DNA from: Prorocentrum cordatum
Lineage: Eukaryota; Sar; Dinophyceae; Prorocentrales; Prorocentraceae
DNA: 28,067 nucleotides
Direction of reading: 5' to 3'
Assembly: GCA_963575745.1 (NCBI GenBank)
Contig: CAUYUJ010016296.1
Span: forward strand, 257,910 to 285,976
A model generated the notes under the pieces. That model was not told the origin of the DNA. It was given only the letters and a program-made list of their open reading frames with translations, and did no database searches. The stretch's first letter is position 1, and the number at the start of each line of letters is the position of its first letter. Both the position numbers and the translations under genes were made by a program. Below are positions 10,985 to 20,512 of the stretch, one piece after another.

Positions 10985-12075
10985 AGGTACATCGATGTTG
11001 TGCGCAATGCTTGTTGTGCAGTATATGAGATGCATCTTATGGTGCACAATCTGTAGTGTGCAGTATCTATGTGGTGCAATTCGCTTGCCGAACTTGAAGT
11101 TGTCAACTCCACTGCTTGCGCAATCATCCCACCCACCCACCCGCAACTTGATTTGCAAAACCCATGCGGGAGCGATTGCGATGAGTGCTGGGTGTTGGTT
11201 GGTGCATCTCTGCGGCCGCGCTAACCCGCGCATGCTCGCGTGCGCAGCGGCCAGCTAGTTTGGCGCGACCGACGCGAACGCGGTGGCGCTGACAGCTCGG
11301 CACGTCCCAATGGGCACTTCGGTACGAATCGGCGACTTGGGCGGGCGCGGTATCATGGCAACGTGGACAACAGTAGACACGATTATGATAGTAGCGACGG
11401 TGGTGACGATGCTGACAGCGACGACGGGGCAGCCAGTGACGGCGCCGGTGCTGATCACGCCGACGGCGATAACGGCGTCTTCGCATCGGTGATGAAGGTT
11501 TTGGAAGGAATTCGAGACGCGCGCGCGGCAGACGCGCGAGAGTGGTTCGCATGGTTTTATTTGGCACGGGTCGTGCCACTCCAGCACGTGCGCAAAGGCG
11601 TTCGAACGATTTCGACATGCGCGCGCACGATGTCCGTTTGGTAACAGTTTATGATGATGTGGTAAATTTTCGATTTCTTGCGAATTCGCAATTACGCGCG
11701 CGCACGCATTTGTTGAACATCCGTGTTGCGAGACTTGTTTAAGTTAAGCAAATCTTTGTTTGGACAATCGATTTTGCAATCTTTCCGAAACTGATGGTTT
11801 TTGAAGGATTTCGGCATGCGCCCGCGACGACGCGCGCGTGTGCACTTCGTCCCAGTTTTTGCAAATTGATTTTTGTCAACTCCCGATTTTTGATAAACCG
11901 GTGTGCGTGCATTGTTTTTGGCACGGTAACCGAGGGGGGGCCGATATTGGCTTGGCTGGGATAGTAAAGGATCACAGGTAGAATGGACATTGGGTCAGAA
12001 TTTTATGTGTTTTGCATCGCCTCCTGGAGAATTGTTAACCCCGGGGGGGGGCAGAAATCATATGTTTTAGGCAAG
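10985..12075 (+). repeat. Satellite unit 7 (GAC block replaced by complex sequence)
   Basis: The leader is intact: 14-bp repeats to about 11075, AATCATCCCA anchor at 11122 and CGCAACTTGATTTGC. Where other units have GAC repeats, this one has about 330 bp of complex GC-rich sequence (about 11160-11488), then rejoins the half-module A homology at ATGAAGGTTTTGGAAGG. Half-module B starts near 11688. The TTCGAACGATTTCG variant and the end segment identify it as the sister of unit 2. It is the shortest unit. Confidence 0.88.
11240..11644 (+). CDS. Weak unassigned ORF across the unit 7 core
   Basis: A frame of 134 codons from a GTG; the frame is open back to a stop at 11222-11224 and has no in-frame ATG near its start. 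The first part is Arg/Gly-rich. The middle is an Asp/Ser/Gly/Ala stretch (SSDGGDDADSDDGAASDG). The last third looks helical and charged (VMKVLEGIRDARAADARE, then aromatic residues). That last third overlies DNA homologous to satellite half-module A, which reads as different, non-conserved peptides in the other units. I recognise no family. It is either chance or a fossil of a coding ancestor of the satellite. Confidence 0.12.
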   Translation: MRSGQLVWRDRRERGGADSSARPNGHFGTNRRLGRARYHGNVDNSRHDYDSSDGGDDADSDDGAASDGAGADHADGDNGVFASVMKVLEGIRDARAADAREWFAWFYLARVVPLQHVRKGVRTISTCARTMSVW

Positions 12076-13438
12076 TCCATGCTATACCATACGAGCGTGG
12101 AAATCTGCGTGGTGCTTCGTATGTGCTGCAGTCTATGTGGTGCAATCCACTTTGACTGTCTTGAAGCTGTCTTCTCCATTGCTCGTGCAAACATCCCACC
12201 CACACACCCGCAACTTGGTTTGCAAAACCTGTTCAGACCGACTACGACGACACCGACCACAACGACTAGGACGACACCGACGACGTCTCCGACGACTTCG
12301 ACGACGACAACGACGCCGACGCCGACGAAGACGAAGACGACGACGACGACGCCAACGAAGGCGACGACGAGGGAGGAAGGACGACGACGGCGACAACGAC
12401 GACAACGACGACAATGACGAGGGAGGAGGGAGGACGGCGACGACGCGAACGACGACGAAGGAGGAAGGACGGCGACGCCGACGACGACAACGACGAGGGA
12501 GGAGGGAACGACGACGACAACGCCGACGACGACGGCGACGAAATAGGAGGGACGACGACGAGACGCCGACGACGGACGACGACGACGACGAGGGAGGAGG
12601 AGGAAGGACGACCACGGCGACAACGACGACGGAAACGACCACGACGCCAAAGAGGACGACGACGACGAACACGAGGAAAGACAGAGGACGACGTAGGCGA
12701 CGACGACGACGACGACGCGGAGGAGGGAGGACGGCGACGACGACGACGACGACGCAAGAGCGCGCGCGCACGCTTTTGTTGAAAATCCGTGTTGCGAAAC
12801 CTTGGGTTTTTGTAGGTTTTTTGGACGCGCGATTTTCGAAATCCTTCCGAAACCGATGGGTTTTGAAGGATTTCGGCGTACGCGCGCGACGACGCGCGCG
12901 TCTGCACTTCGTCCCATTTGTTGCAGAGGATTCTCGCGACGGCACACGCGCAAGGGCGTTCGACAGATTTCGACATGCGCGCGCGCGAAGCCCGTTTGGT
13001 AGCATTTTGTGAAAATCTTGAAAAACCCATGGTTTTCTTCAGATTTCGCAAGAGCTCGCGCGGAAGCTTTTTTAGCAAATCAGTGTCGCGAAACCCTGTG
13101 TTTTTGTATGTTATTTGGAAACTCGATTGCGAAATCCTTTCGGCACCGAAGGTTTTGCAAGGATTCCGGCATGCGCGCGCGACGACGCGCGCGTGTGCAC
13201 TTCGTTTTTTTTTTTTTTTTTGCAAGGGATTCCTGCAAAAGTGTTATGTTGGAGCAAAAAATGTCACCGCATAGTGTTTTTTTTACAAGGGAACCGCAGG
13301 GGGGGGATACCGGCTTGGCTGGGATGGTACGAATTCATATTTAGGATGGACGTGTGGTCAGAATCGTATGTGATTTACAGCACGCGCGGGGGAGCCGATA
13401 AGTCCGGGGGGGGGGGGTAGAGTCTATTACTCTTTTAG
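12076..13438 (+). repeat. Satellite unit 8 (type II)
   Basis: Leader 14-bp repeats at about 12085-12145, anchor 12189, GAC block 12239-12753, half-module A 12754-13047, half-module B from 13048. A 17-T run (13205-13221) interrupts the CTTCGTCCC position of half-module B. Such homopolymer expansion would break any protein frame. Leader sister of unit 3. Confidence 0.9.
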
Positions 13439-14732
13439 CCACTTTGACTGTCTTGAAGCTGTCCTCTCCATTGCTCGTGCAAACATCCCACCCACACACC
13501 CGCAACTTGGTTTGCAAAACCTGTTCAGACCGACTACGACGACACCGACGACAACGACTAGGACGACACCGACGACGTCTCCGACGACTTCGACGACGAC
13601 AACGACGCCGACGCCGACGAAGACGAAGACGACGACGACGACGCCAACGAAGGCGACGACGAGGGAGGAAGGACGACGACGGCGACAACGACGACAACGA
13701 CGACAACGACGAGGGAGGAGGGAGGACGGCGACGACGCGAACGACGACGAAGGAGGAAGGACGGCGACGCCGACGACGACAACGACGAGGGAGGAGGGAA
13801 GACGACGACGACAACGACGACGACGACGGCGACGAAATAGGAGGGACGACGACGAGACGCCGACGACGGACGACGACGACGACGAGGGAGGAGGAGGAAG
13901 GACGACCACGGCGACAACGACGACGGAAACGACCACGACGCCAAAGAGGACGACGACGACGAACACGAGGAAAGACAGAGGACGACGTGGGCGACGACGA
14001 CGACGACGACGCGGGAGGAGGGAGGACGGCGACGACGACGACGACGCAAGAGCGCGCGCACGCTTTTGTTGAAAATCCGTGTTGCGAAACCTTGTGTTTT
14101 TGTAGGTTTTTTGGACGCGCGATTTCGAAATCCTTCCGAAACAGATGGGTTTTGAAGGATTTCGGCGTACGCGCGCGACGACGCGCGCGTCTGCACTTCG
14201 GCCCATTTGTTGCAGAGGATTCTCGCGACGGCACACGCGCAAGGGCGTTCGACAGATTTCGACATGCGCGCGCACGAAGCCCGTTTTGGTAGCATTTTGT
14301 GAAAATCTTGAAAAACCCATGGTTTTCTTCAGATTTCGCAAGAGCTCGCGCGGAAGCTTTTTTAGCAAATCAGTGTTGCGAAACCCTGTGTTTTTGTATG
14401 TTGTATGGAAACTCGATTGCGAAATCCTTCCGGCACCGAAGGTTTTGCAAGGATTCCGGCATGCGCGCGCGACGACGCGCGCGTGTGCACTTCGTCCTTT
14501 TTTTTGCAAGGGATTCGTGAACAAGTGTTATGTTGGAACAACAAATGTCACCGCATAGTTTTTTTTACAAGGGAACCGCAGGGGGGGGATAACGGCTTGG
14601 CTGGGATGGTATGAGTTCATATTTAGGATGGACATGTGGTCAGAATCATATGTGATTTACAGCACGCGCGGGGGAGCCGATAAGTCAGGGGGGGGGGATA
14701 GAATTTATTACTCTTTTAGAAAGGAGAATAAA
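13439..14732 (+). repeat. Satellite unit 9 (type II)
   Basis: No 14-bp leader; begins CCACTTTGACTGTCTTGAAG as in unit 4. Anchor 13481, GAC block 13531-14045, half-module A 14046-14337, half-module B from 14338, end segment with G-runs. Near-identical to unit 8 over the GAC block and tail, suggesting recent amplification or gene conversion. Confidence 0.9.
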
Positions 14733-15077
14733 GGAGAATTGGCGACCCTGCACCGCGCTTGACCACTCCACTGCTCGGGCAATCATCCCATCCAACTCTC
14801 TTAAGACAGTGACGGTGGGTACCACCTGGCACTTGCCAGCGACAGCGACGCCGACGACGACAGCGACAACGACGACGACGACGCCGCCGACAACGACTAC
14901 GACGACACCGACGACGTCTCCAACGACTTCGACGACGCCGACAACGACGACGACGCCGACGACGACGACGCCGACGCCGACGACGACGACGATGACAACG
15001 ACGACGACGATGACGACGCCGACGACGACGACAACGACGACGCCGACGACGACGAAGACGACGACGTCAACGACGCC

Positions 15078-15108
<31 letters not shown>

Positions 15109-16303
15109 GCGACGACGACGACGCCGACAACGACGACGAAGACGACGACGACGCCGACGCCGACGACGACGACGAAAACGACGACGACGTCGCCAACGAA
15201 GACGACGACGATGGAGGAGGGAGGACGACGATGGCGACAACGGCGACAACGACGACAACGACGAGGGAGGAGGGAGGACGGTGACGACGCGAACGACGAA
15301 GAAGGAGGAAGGACCGCGACGCCGACGACGACAACGATGAGGGAGGAGGAAAGACGACGACGACGACAACGACGACGACGACGACGGCGACGAAATAGGA
15401 GGGGCGACGACGAGACGCCGACGACGGACGACGCCGACGACGAGGGAGGAGGAGGAAGGACGACCACGGCGACAACGACGACGGAAACGACCACGACGCC
15501 AAAGACGACGACGACGAACACGAGGAAAGACAGAGGACGACGTAGGCGACGACGACGACGACAACGACGCGGGAGGAGGGAGGACGGCGACGACGACGAC
15601 GACGACGACGCAAGCGCGCGCGCACGCTTTTGTTGAAAATCCGTGTTGCGAAACCTTGGGTTTTTGTAGGTTTTTTGGACGCGCGATTTCGAAATCGTTC
15701 CGAAACCGATGGGTTTTGAAGGATTTCGGCGTGCGCGCGCGACCACGCGCGCGTCTGCACTTCGTTTTTTTTTTTTTTTTTTTGCAGAGGATTCTCGCGA
15801 CGGCACGCGCGCAAGGGCGTTCGACAGATTTCGACATGCGCGCGCGCGAAGCCCGTTTGGTAGCATGTTGTGAAAATCTTGAAAAACCCATGCTTTTCTT
15901 GAGATTTCGCAAGAGCTCGCGCGGAAGCTTTTTTAGCAAATCAGTGTTGCGAAACCATATGTTTTTGTATGTTTTTGGAAACTCGATGGCGAAATCCTTC
16001 CGACACCGAAGGTTTTTGAAGAATTTCGGCATGCGCGCGCGACGACGCGCGCGTGTGCACTTCGTCCCATTTTTTTGCAAGGGATTCGTGAACAAGTGTT
16101 ATGTTAGAACAAGCCATGTCACCGCATTTCTTTTATAAGGGACCCTCAGGGGTGGGAACCCGGCCTGCCCGGGATGGTATGATTTCTTATTTAGGATGGA
16201 CGAGTGTGCAGAATATATATATATATATATATATATGAGGGAGAAGCGTTAAGTCCGGGGGGGGGGAGGGGTAGAGTCTATTTTTTTTTTGAAAAGGAGA
16301 GAA
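14733..16303 (+). repeat. Satellite unit 10 (type I)
   Basis: The leader starts ACCCTGCACCGCGC, as in unit 1, with anchor AATCATCCCA at 14781 and a deletion of the CGCAACTTGG segment. Palindrome variant ACAGTGACGGT at 14806. GAC block 14837-15609 is the longest of all. Half-module A 15610-15908 contains a long T run (15765-15783) and the hairpin loop variant ACCA. Half-module B from 15909. The end segment resembles those of units 6 and 11 and contains a TA tract. Confidence 0.9.
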
Positions 16304-17717
16304 CCGATGTGGTGAAACGTATATATGTATGTATGTATGTATGTATACATACATGTATATTCATATCGGGTGCAAGCTTGGTTGAACAATTTTTGTGGTG
16401 CAATCTATGTGATGCAACCCACTCTGCTGAACTTGAAGTCGTCATCTCCGCTGCTCACGCAAACATCCCACCCACCCAACCGCCTCTTAAGACCGACTAC
16501 GACGACACCGACGACGACGACGACGACGACGACCCCGACGACGTCTCCGACGACTTCGACGACGGCACCGTCGCCGACGCCGACGACGACGAAGACGACG
16601 ACGACGACGCCAACGAAGACGACGACGAGGGAGGAGGATGGACGACGACGGCGACAACGACGACAACGACGACAACGACGACAACGACGAGGGAGGAGGG
16701 AGGACGGCGACGACGCGAACGACGACGAAGGAGGAAGGACCGCGACGCCGACGACGACAACGATGAGGGAGGAGGAAAGACGACGACGACAACGACGACG
16801 ACGACGGCGACGAAATAGGAGGGACGACGACGAAACGCCGACGACGGACGACGACGACGACGTGGGAGGAGGAGGAAGGACGACCACGGCGACAGCGACG
16901 ACGGAAACGACGACGACGCCAAAGAGGACGACGACGACGAACACAACGAAAGACAGAGGACGACGTAGGCGACAACGACGACGACGACGCGGGAGGAGGG
17001 AGGACGGCGACGACGACAACGACGACGACGACGCAAGAGCGCGCGCGCACGCTTTTGTTGAAAATGCGTGTTGCGAAAACTTGGGTTTTTGTAGGTTTTT
17101 TGGACATACGATTTCGAAATCCTTCCGAAACCGATGGGTTTTGAAGGATTTCGGCATACGCGCGCGACGCCGCGCGCGTCTGCACTTCGTCCCGTTTTTG
17201 CAGAGTTTTCTCGCGACGGCACGCGCGCAAGGGCGTTCGACAGATTTCGACATGCGCGCGCGCGAAGCCCGTTTAATAGGATTTTGTGAAAGTCTTGAAA
17301 AGCCTATGGTTTTCTTAAGATTGCGCAAGAGCTCGCGCGGAAGTTTTTTTAGCAAATCAGTGTTGCGAAACCCTGTGTTTTGTATGTTTTTTGGAAACTC
17401 GATTGCGAAATCCTTCCGGCACCGAAGGTTTTTGAAGGATTTCGGCATGCGCGCGCGACGACGCGCGCGTGTGCCTTTCGTCTTGTTTTTTGCAAGGGAT
17501 TCGTGAAACAATGCTATGTTAGAGCAAAAAATGTTACCGCATAGTGTTTTTGACAAGGGAACCTCAGGGTGGGAACCCGGCCTGCCTGGGATGGTATGAT
17601 TTCTTATTTAGGATGGACGAGTGTGCAGAAACTAAATGAAATAATATTATCCCAGGGGGAAGCGATAAGTCCGGGGGGGGGGTAGAGTTTATTTATTTTC
17701 CTTTTAGAAGGGAGAAC
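16304..17717 (+). repeat. Satellite unit 11 (type II)
   Basis: Opens with a GTAT/TA microsatellite as in unit 5, then short 14-bp repeats. Anchor 16461, GAC block 16492-17032, half-module A 17033-17324, half-module B from 17325. Carries the unit 6 variants AAAATGCGTG and loop ACGC. Confidence 0.9.
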
Positions 17718-17787
17718 CTATGTCCCGGGGAGTCGATAAGTCCGGGGGGTGAGGGGGTGGTAGAACCTATTTTTTTTGTAGAATCTG
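17718..17787 (+). repeat. Array terminus, duplicated end segment
   Basis: The last ~70 bp of unit 11 (GATAAGTCCGGGG at 17664) is repeated once more at 17734 with substitutions. After it, satellite homology stops. This marks the right edge of the array. Confidence 0.8.
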
Positions 17788-17805
17788 ATATGCTGTCCTT
17801 ATTGC

Positions 17806-18205
17806 GACGACGTGGTTGCGACGGCGACCACGGAGCCGCCAGACCGCCACCCAGGCCCAGACGACGGGCGGCGACGAGGCGGCGACGGGTGGCGACTGCG
17901 ACTATGGAGCAAATTAACAGCCAAGCAGGCCCAGACGACGGGCGGCGACGGGGCGGCGACGGCGGCAACATAACCGCCAGACCAACAAACAGTCCCAGAC
18001 GACAGGCGGCGACGAGGCGGCGACGGGTGGCGACGTCGGCAACATCGCCGCCAGACCGACGGACAGTCCCAGACGACGGTCGGCGACGAGTTGGCGACAC
18101 GGTGGCGACGGCGGCGACATAGGCACCAAACCTACGACGGGCGGCGACGAGGCAGTGACGGGGCGGCGACGGCGGCAACATCGCCGCCGGATCAAGCAGG
18201 CCCAG
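17806..18205. repeat. 61-74-bp GC-rich minisatellite
   Basis: CCCAGACGACGGGCGGCGACG or close variants start at about 17856, 17930, 17994 and 18068, with a degenerate copy near 18129 and CCCAG again near 18200. The units consist of GGCGGCGAC blocks and a GGCAACATCGCCGCCAGACC-like spacer. On the minus strand a 206-codon frame (17693-18313) crosses it; most of that frame is repeat-encoded. Confidence 0.85.
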
Positions 18206-18955
18206 TTCCGTAGCAAGAGAAAAGAGCCCTTCATTGCAAACGCTGTAAACGCTGTTCGGGAAATATGCTTGCACTACATGTTCGGTTCGGACTTGCGCCT
18301 CGAAGGGGGGCACATATTACTACACCCCATGGAAGAGTGATGCAACTATTTTTTCGATCTCTTAGGCCCACCGGACCCCCGCTCTCAGTGTTGGGTCGGC
18401 CGCGGCCGACGGCGGAACAATAAAGAACTCGGATCGAGTGGCCACCCGCATGAACATTGAAATTGAAATTAAGGTGCGCGGGGAGACGGACCGCGCGCGA
18501 GAGCTGCATTGCACTTTCGGGGGAGTGTAGCCTGTCCTTCTGCGTCCCCTTTTAGCCCTCCTGTTTAGAGCCGTCTGGGGGTCTGAGGTGACCCAGCACT
18601 GGTTCTGGCTAGCAGGAAGGGCGGGCAGGTTCGAGGTTCTGGGTTCGAGGAGGTTTTTTGGCTATTTCAGCCTCTGGGGGCCGTTGTCGAGCCCCGGGAC
18701 TGTCAAGATCCAGGGTGAAAAATTGTACCAGATAGACCCTGCGAGAGGTCCCGGGACCGATTCTTAACGGATTTGGCCTCATCTCACCTCCTGACCGGCT
18801 CTCTGGGTCCCAACCAGTTCAGACGCCCTAGCCGCATCCAAGTCTGGGGGCTGTCTCTGCGCCACCCAGAGCCTTGCCAAGGAGGAAACAGTCAGGAGGA
18901 GGGGGTACCACGACGATGAGGAGGACGAATAGTTATAATTGCGGTGAGGGTGCGT
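18206..18955. other. Unique sequence, no recognisable gene
   Basis: A short + frame ends at TGA 18338-18340; its last ~45 codons, after the minisatellite, look less repetitive (FRSKRKEPFIANAVNAVRE), and an AATAAA lies about 80 bp downstream at 18419. This is a weak hint of a 3' exon end, nothing more. TCTGGGGG recurs near 18576, 18673 and 18843. Two GGTTCGAGG-like motifs at about 18629-18652 resemble a tRNA B-box but no tRNA fold fits. Confidence 0.5.
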
Positions 18956-19244
18956 TTTGTTGTTGTTATTGTTGTTGTTGTGGTTGTTTTTGTTGTTGTG
19001 GTTGTGGTTGTGGTTGTGGTTGTGATTGTGGTTGTGGTTGTTGTGGTTGTTGTGGTTGTTGTGGTTGTTGTGGTTGTTGTTGTTGTGGTTGTTGTTGTTG
19101 CTGCTGCTGTTGTCGTTGTTGTTGTTGTTGTCGTTGTTGTTGTTGTTGCTGTTGTTGCTGTTGTTGTCGTTGTTGTTGTTGCTGCTGTTGTTGTCGTTGT
19201 TGTTGCTGCTGCTGATGTTGTTGTTGTTGCTGCTGTTGTCGTCG

Positions 19245-19306
<62 letters not shown>

Positions 19307-19449
19307 GCTGTTGTTGTTGTTGTTGCTGCTGCTGTTGTTGTTGTTGTCGTCGTTGTTGTTGTTGTTGCTGTTGCTGTTGCTGTTGTTGTTGTGGTTGTTG
19401 TTGTGGTTGTTGTTGTTGTGGTTGTTGTTGTGGTTGTTGTTGTTGTTGA
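18956..19449. repeat. Long (TTG)n array
   Basis: About 490 bp of TTG/GTT triplets with GGT, GCT and CGT interruptions; the purest part is near 19240-19310. It is open in three + frames (poly Val, Leu, Cys) and as poly-Asn on the minus strand, so the long frames carry no coding evidence. Confidence 0.95.
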
Positions 19450-19484
19450 ACATTATTTATTCTAAAGAATAATTATTGTTGGGA
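19450..19484. other. AT-rich imperfect inverted repeat after the TTG array
   Basis: TATTCT and AGAATA form a perfect core around AA, and the pairing continues imperfectly outward (TTATTTATTCT / AGAATAATTATT). A similar AT-rich stretch ends the smaller TTG tract at 25208-25235, and both are followed by TATTGTTG. Confidence 0.6.
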
Positions 19485-19605
19485 CCCCTGGTGCGCGGCC
19501 CCCTCGCCGCGCCTAGGCCGCAGCCACATTTTCATCATTTTCGTGAGGAAGTCTCAGGCAAAACGTGGGTGTCCGGATCCGGTTGTTTTGTTGTCCCCCG
19601 TTTTC
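19485..19605. other. Short spacer, nothing recognised
   Basis: GC-rich at first, then mixed. Contains a GGATCCGG palindrome near 19576. No ORF of note. Confidence 0.5.
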
Positions 19606-19850
19606 CCTTGCAAAAAATAAGCTAAAGTGGACATTTCTTGTTCTAACATAACCAAACTTCAAGAATCCCTTGCAAAAAATAAGGTAAAGTGGACATTCGC
19701 GCGCGCAAGACGAAATCCTTCCAAAACCTTAGTGTTCGTAACGATTTCAACATAAAAACATCAAAAAACCAATGGTTTTTCAAAAAAAAAGTGTCAACAT
19801 TTCATCCCGCGCGCTCTTGCGGATTTGTCGGAAACCCAACACTTTTTAAA
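19606..19850 (-). repeat. Inverted, diverged copy of the satellite tail
   Basis: Read on the minus strand this segment follows tail half-module B in order: GCAAGAGCGCGCG, a TTTTTTTG stretch, GAAATC, AAGGTTTTGGAAGGATTTCG, TGCGCGCGCG, TTTTTTGCAAGGGATTC, GTTATGTTAGAACAA. Hairpin H1 is still recognisable; the right arm of H2 is lost. The CCCTTGCAAAAAATAAG end is tandemly duplicated (19606 and 19667, period 61). It lies outside the array and in the opposite orientation. Weaker similarity may extend to about 20010. Confidence 0.78.
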
Positions 19851-20235
19851 CATTTCTGTCAAATGGGCTTTTCCGAGCAACTTGTTCACGTGCTTCGAAC
19901 TTCTCCAACAACCGTTGCGCACCTGCCAGGGTCATCATCCCTGTCAAATAATACCATGCGGGACATATTCGTTTTTTTCTTTGCGCGCGCACGACGAAAA
20001 TGTTACCACAACAAGTCATTGTACCCATGCGCCAGTGTAGTAGCCAAGGTCGTCCGCAGGCCTCGAAGTGAAGTGTCCGAACGTCATAGGGCGGGAAGCT
20101 GGGTGTGGGTGGTGGCGAAGAGTCGTTTGGAAACTTGGTAGAGCTTGAACCGGCCCCCCCACAAAGTGGGGGTATTGCCCGCCTCCTATGAAAACCCTGG
20201 CACTGGTGAGAACGGAGTGTCCCCAGTCTTAAATG

Positions 20236-20236
<1 letters not shown>
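19851..20236. other. Mostly unique sequence with a perfect 7-bp hairpin
   Basis: No recognisable gene. At 20156-20172 CCCCCAC-AAA-GTGGGGG is a perfect inverted repeat. A + frame (19689-20141, 150 codons) covers the inverted satellite tail and this stretch; half of it is repeat-derived, so it is not called. Confidence 0.5.
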
Positions 20237-20319
<83 letters not shown>

Positions 20320-20345
20320 GGTGTGTGTGTGTGTGTGTGTGTGTG
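20237..20345. repeat. (TTG)28 followed by (GT)12
   Basis: A perfect run of 28 TTG triplets (20237-20320) passes directly into a GT dinucleotide run. The preceding AGTCTTAAATGATTG resembles AGTCTTATAATGGTTG before the TTG tract at 27721. Confidence 0.97.
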
Positions 20346-20512
20346 GAAGGCCGCCGAGGCCGAGCACCCCGGGCTGCCACGGGTGGCCGAGCTCCAGGTC
20401 GGCCACCCTGGCGGCGCCAGCGCCAGGCTGGGCACCGCAGGTCGGCCTCTTACATGTTCCGACCTAATGTTGCCTCGAGTCGAGCTTGTCCGTCTACAGG
20501 AGGAACATTCAG

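Larger units (their letters stand above)
2012..17787 (+). repeat. Composite satellite array, eleven 1.1-1.9-kb units
   Basis: A higher-order tandem array in one orientation. The leader anchor AAACATCCCA (AATCATCCCA in units 7 and 10) falls at 2177, 3753, 5283, 6564, 8332, 9896, 11122, 12189, 13481, 14781 and 16461, so spacings run from 1067 to 1768 bp. Unit order is leader, GAC-rich block, tail half-module A, tail half-module B, end segment with G-runs. Leaders fall into two types. Type I (units 1, 2, 5, 10) carries ACCGTGACGGT or a one-base variant plus a longer GAC block of about 655-775 bp. Type II (3, 4, 6, 8, 9, 11) goes directly from GACCGACTACGACG into a shorter block of about 400-540 bp. 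Unit 7 has no GAC block. Long open frames cross the array on both strands but are expected from stop-poor repeats. Confidence 0.95.

Noticed and set aside
2122-17556. Many long ORFs (up to 417 codons) in the satellite array
   Set aside because: GAC repeats and the GC-rich tail lack stops in several frames on both strands. Homologous half-modules are read in different frames, and no domain is recognisable.
18413-18425. AATAAA as a polyadenylation signal for a gene ending at 18340
   Set aside because: A common hexamer and the upstream frame is mostly minisatellite; kept only as a hint.
18600-18660. tRNA-like signal: TGGCTAGCAGG and two GGTTCGAGG motifs
   Set aside because: The A-box-like word mismatches the consensus, spacing to the B-box is only about 25 bases, and no acceptor or anticodon stem can be drawn.
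18779-19472. Poly-Asn, poly-Val, poly-Leu and poly-Cys ORFs
   Set aside because: Direct translations of one TTG array in different frames.
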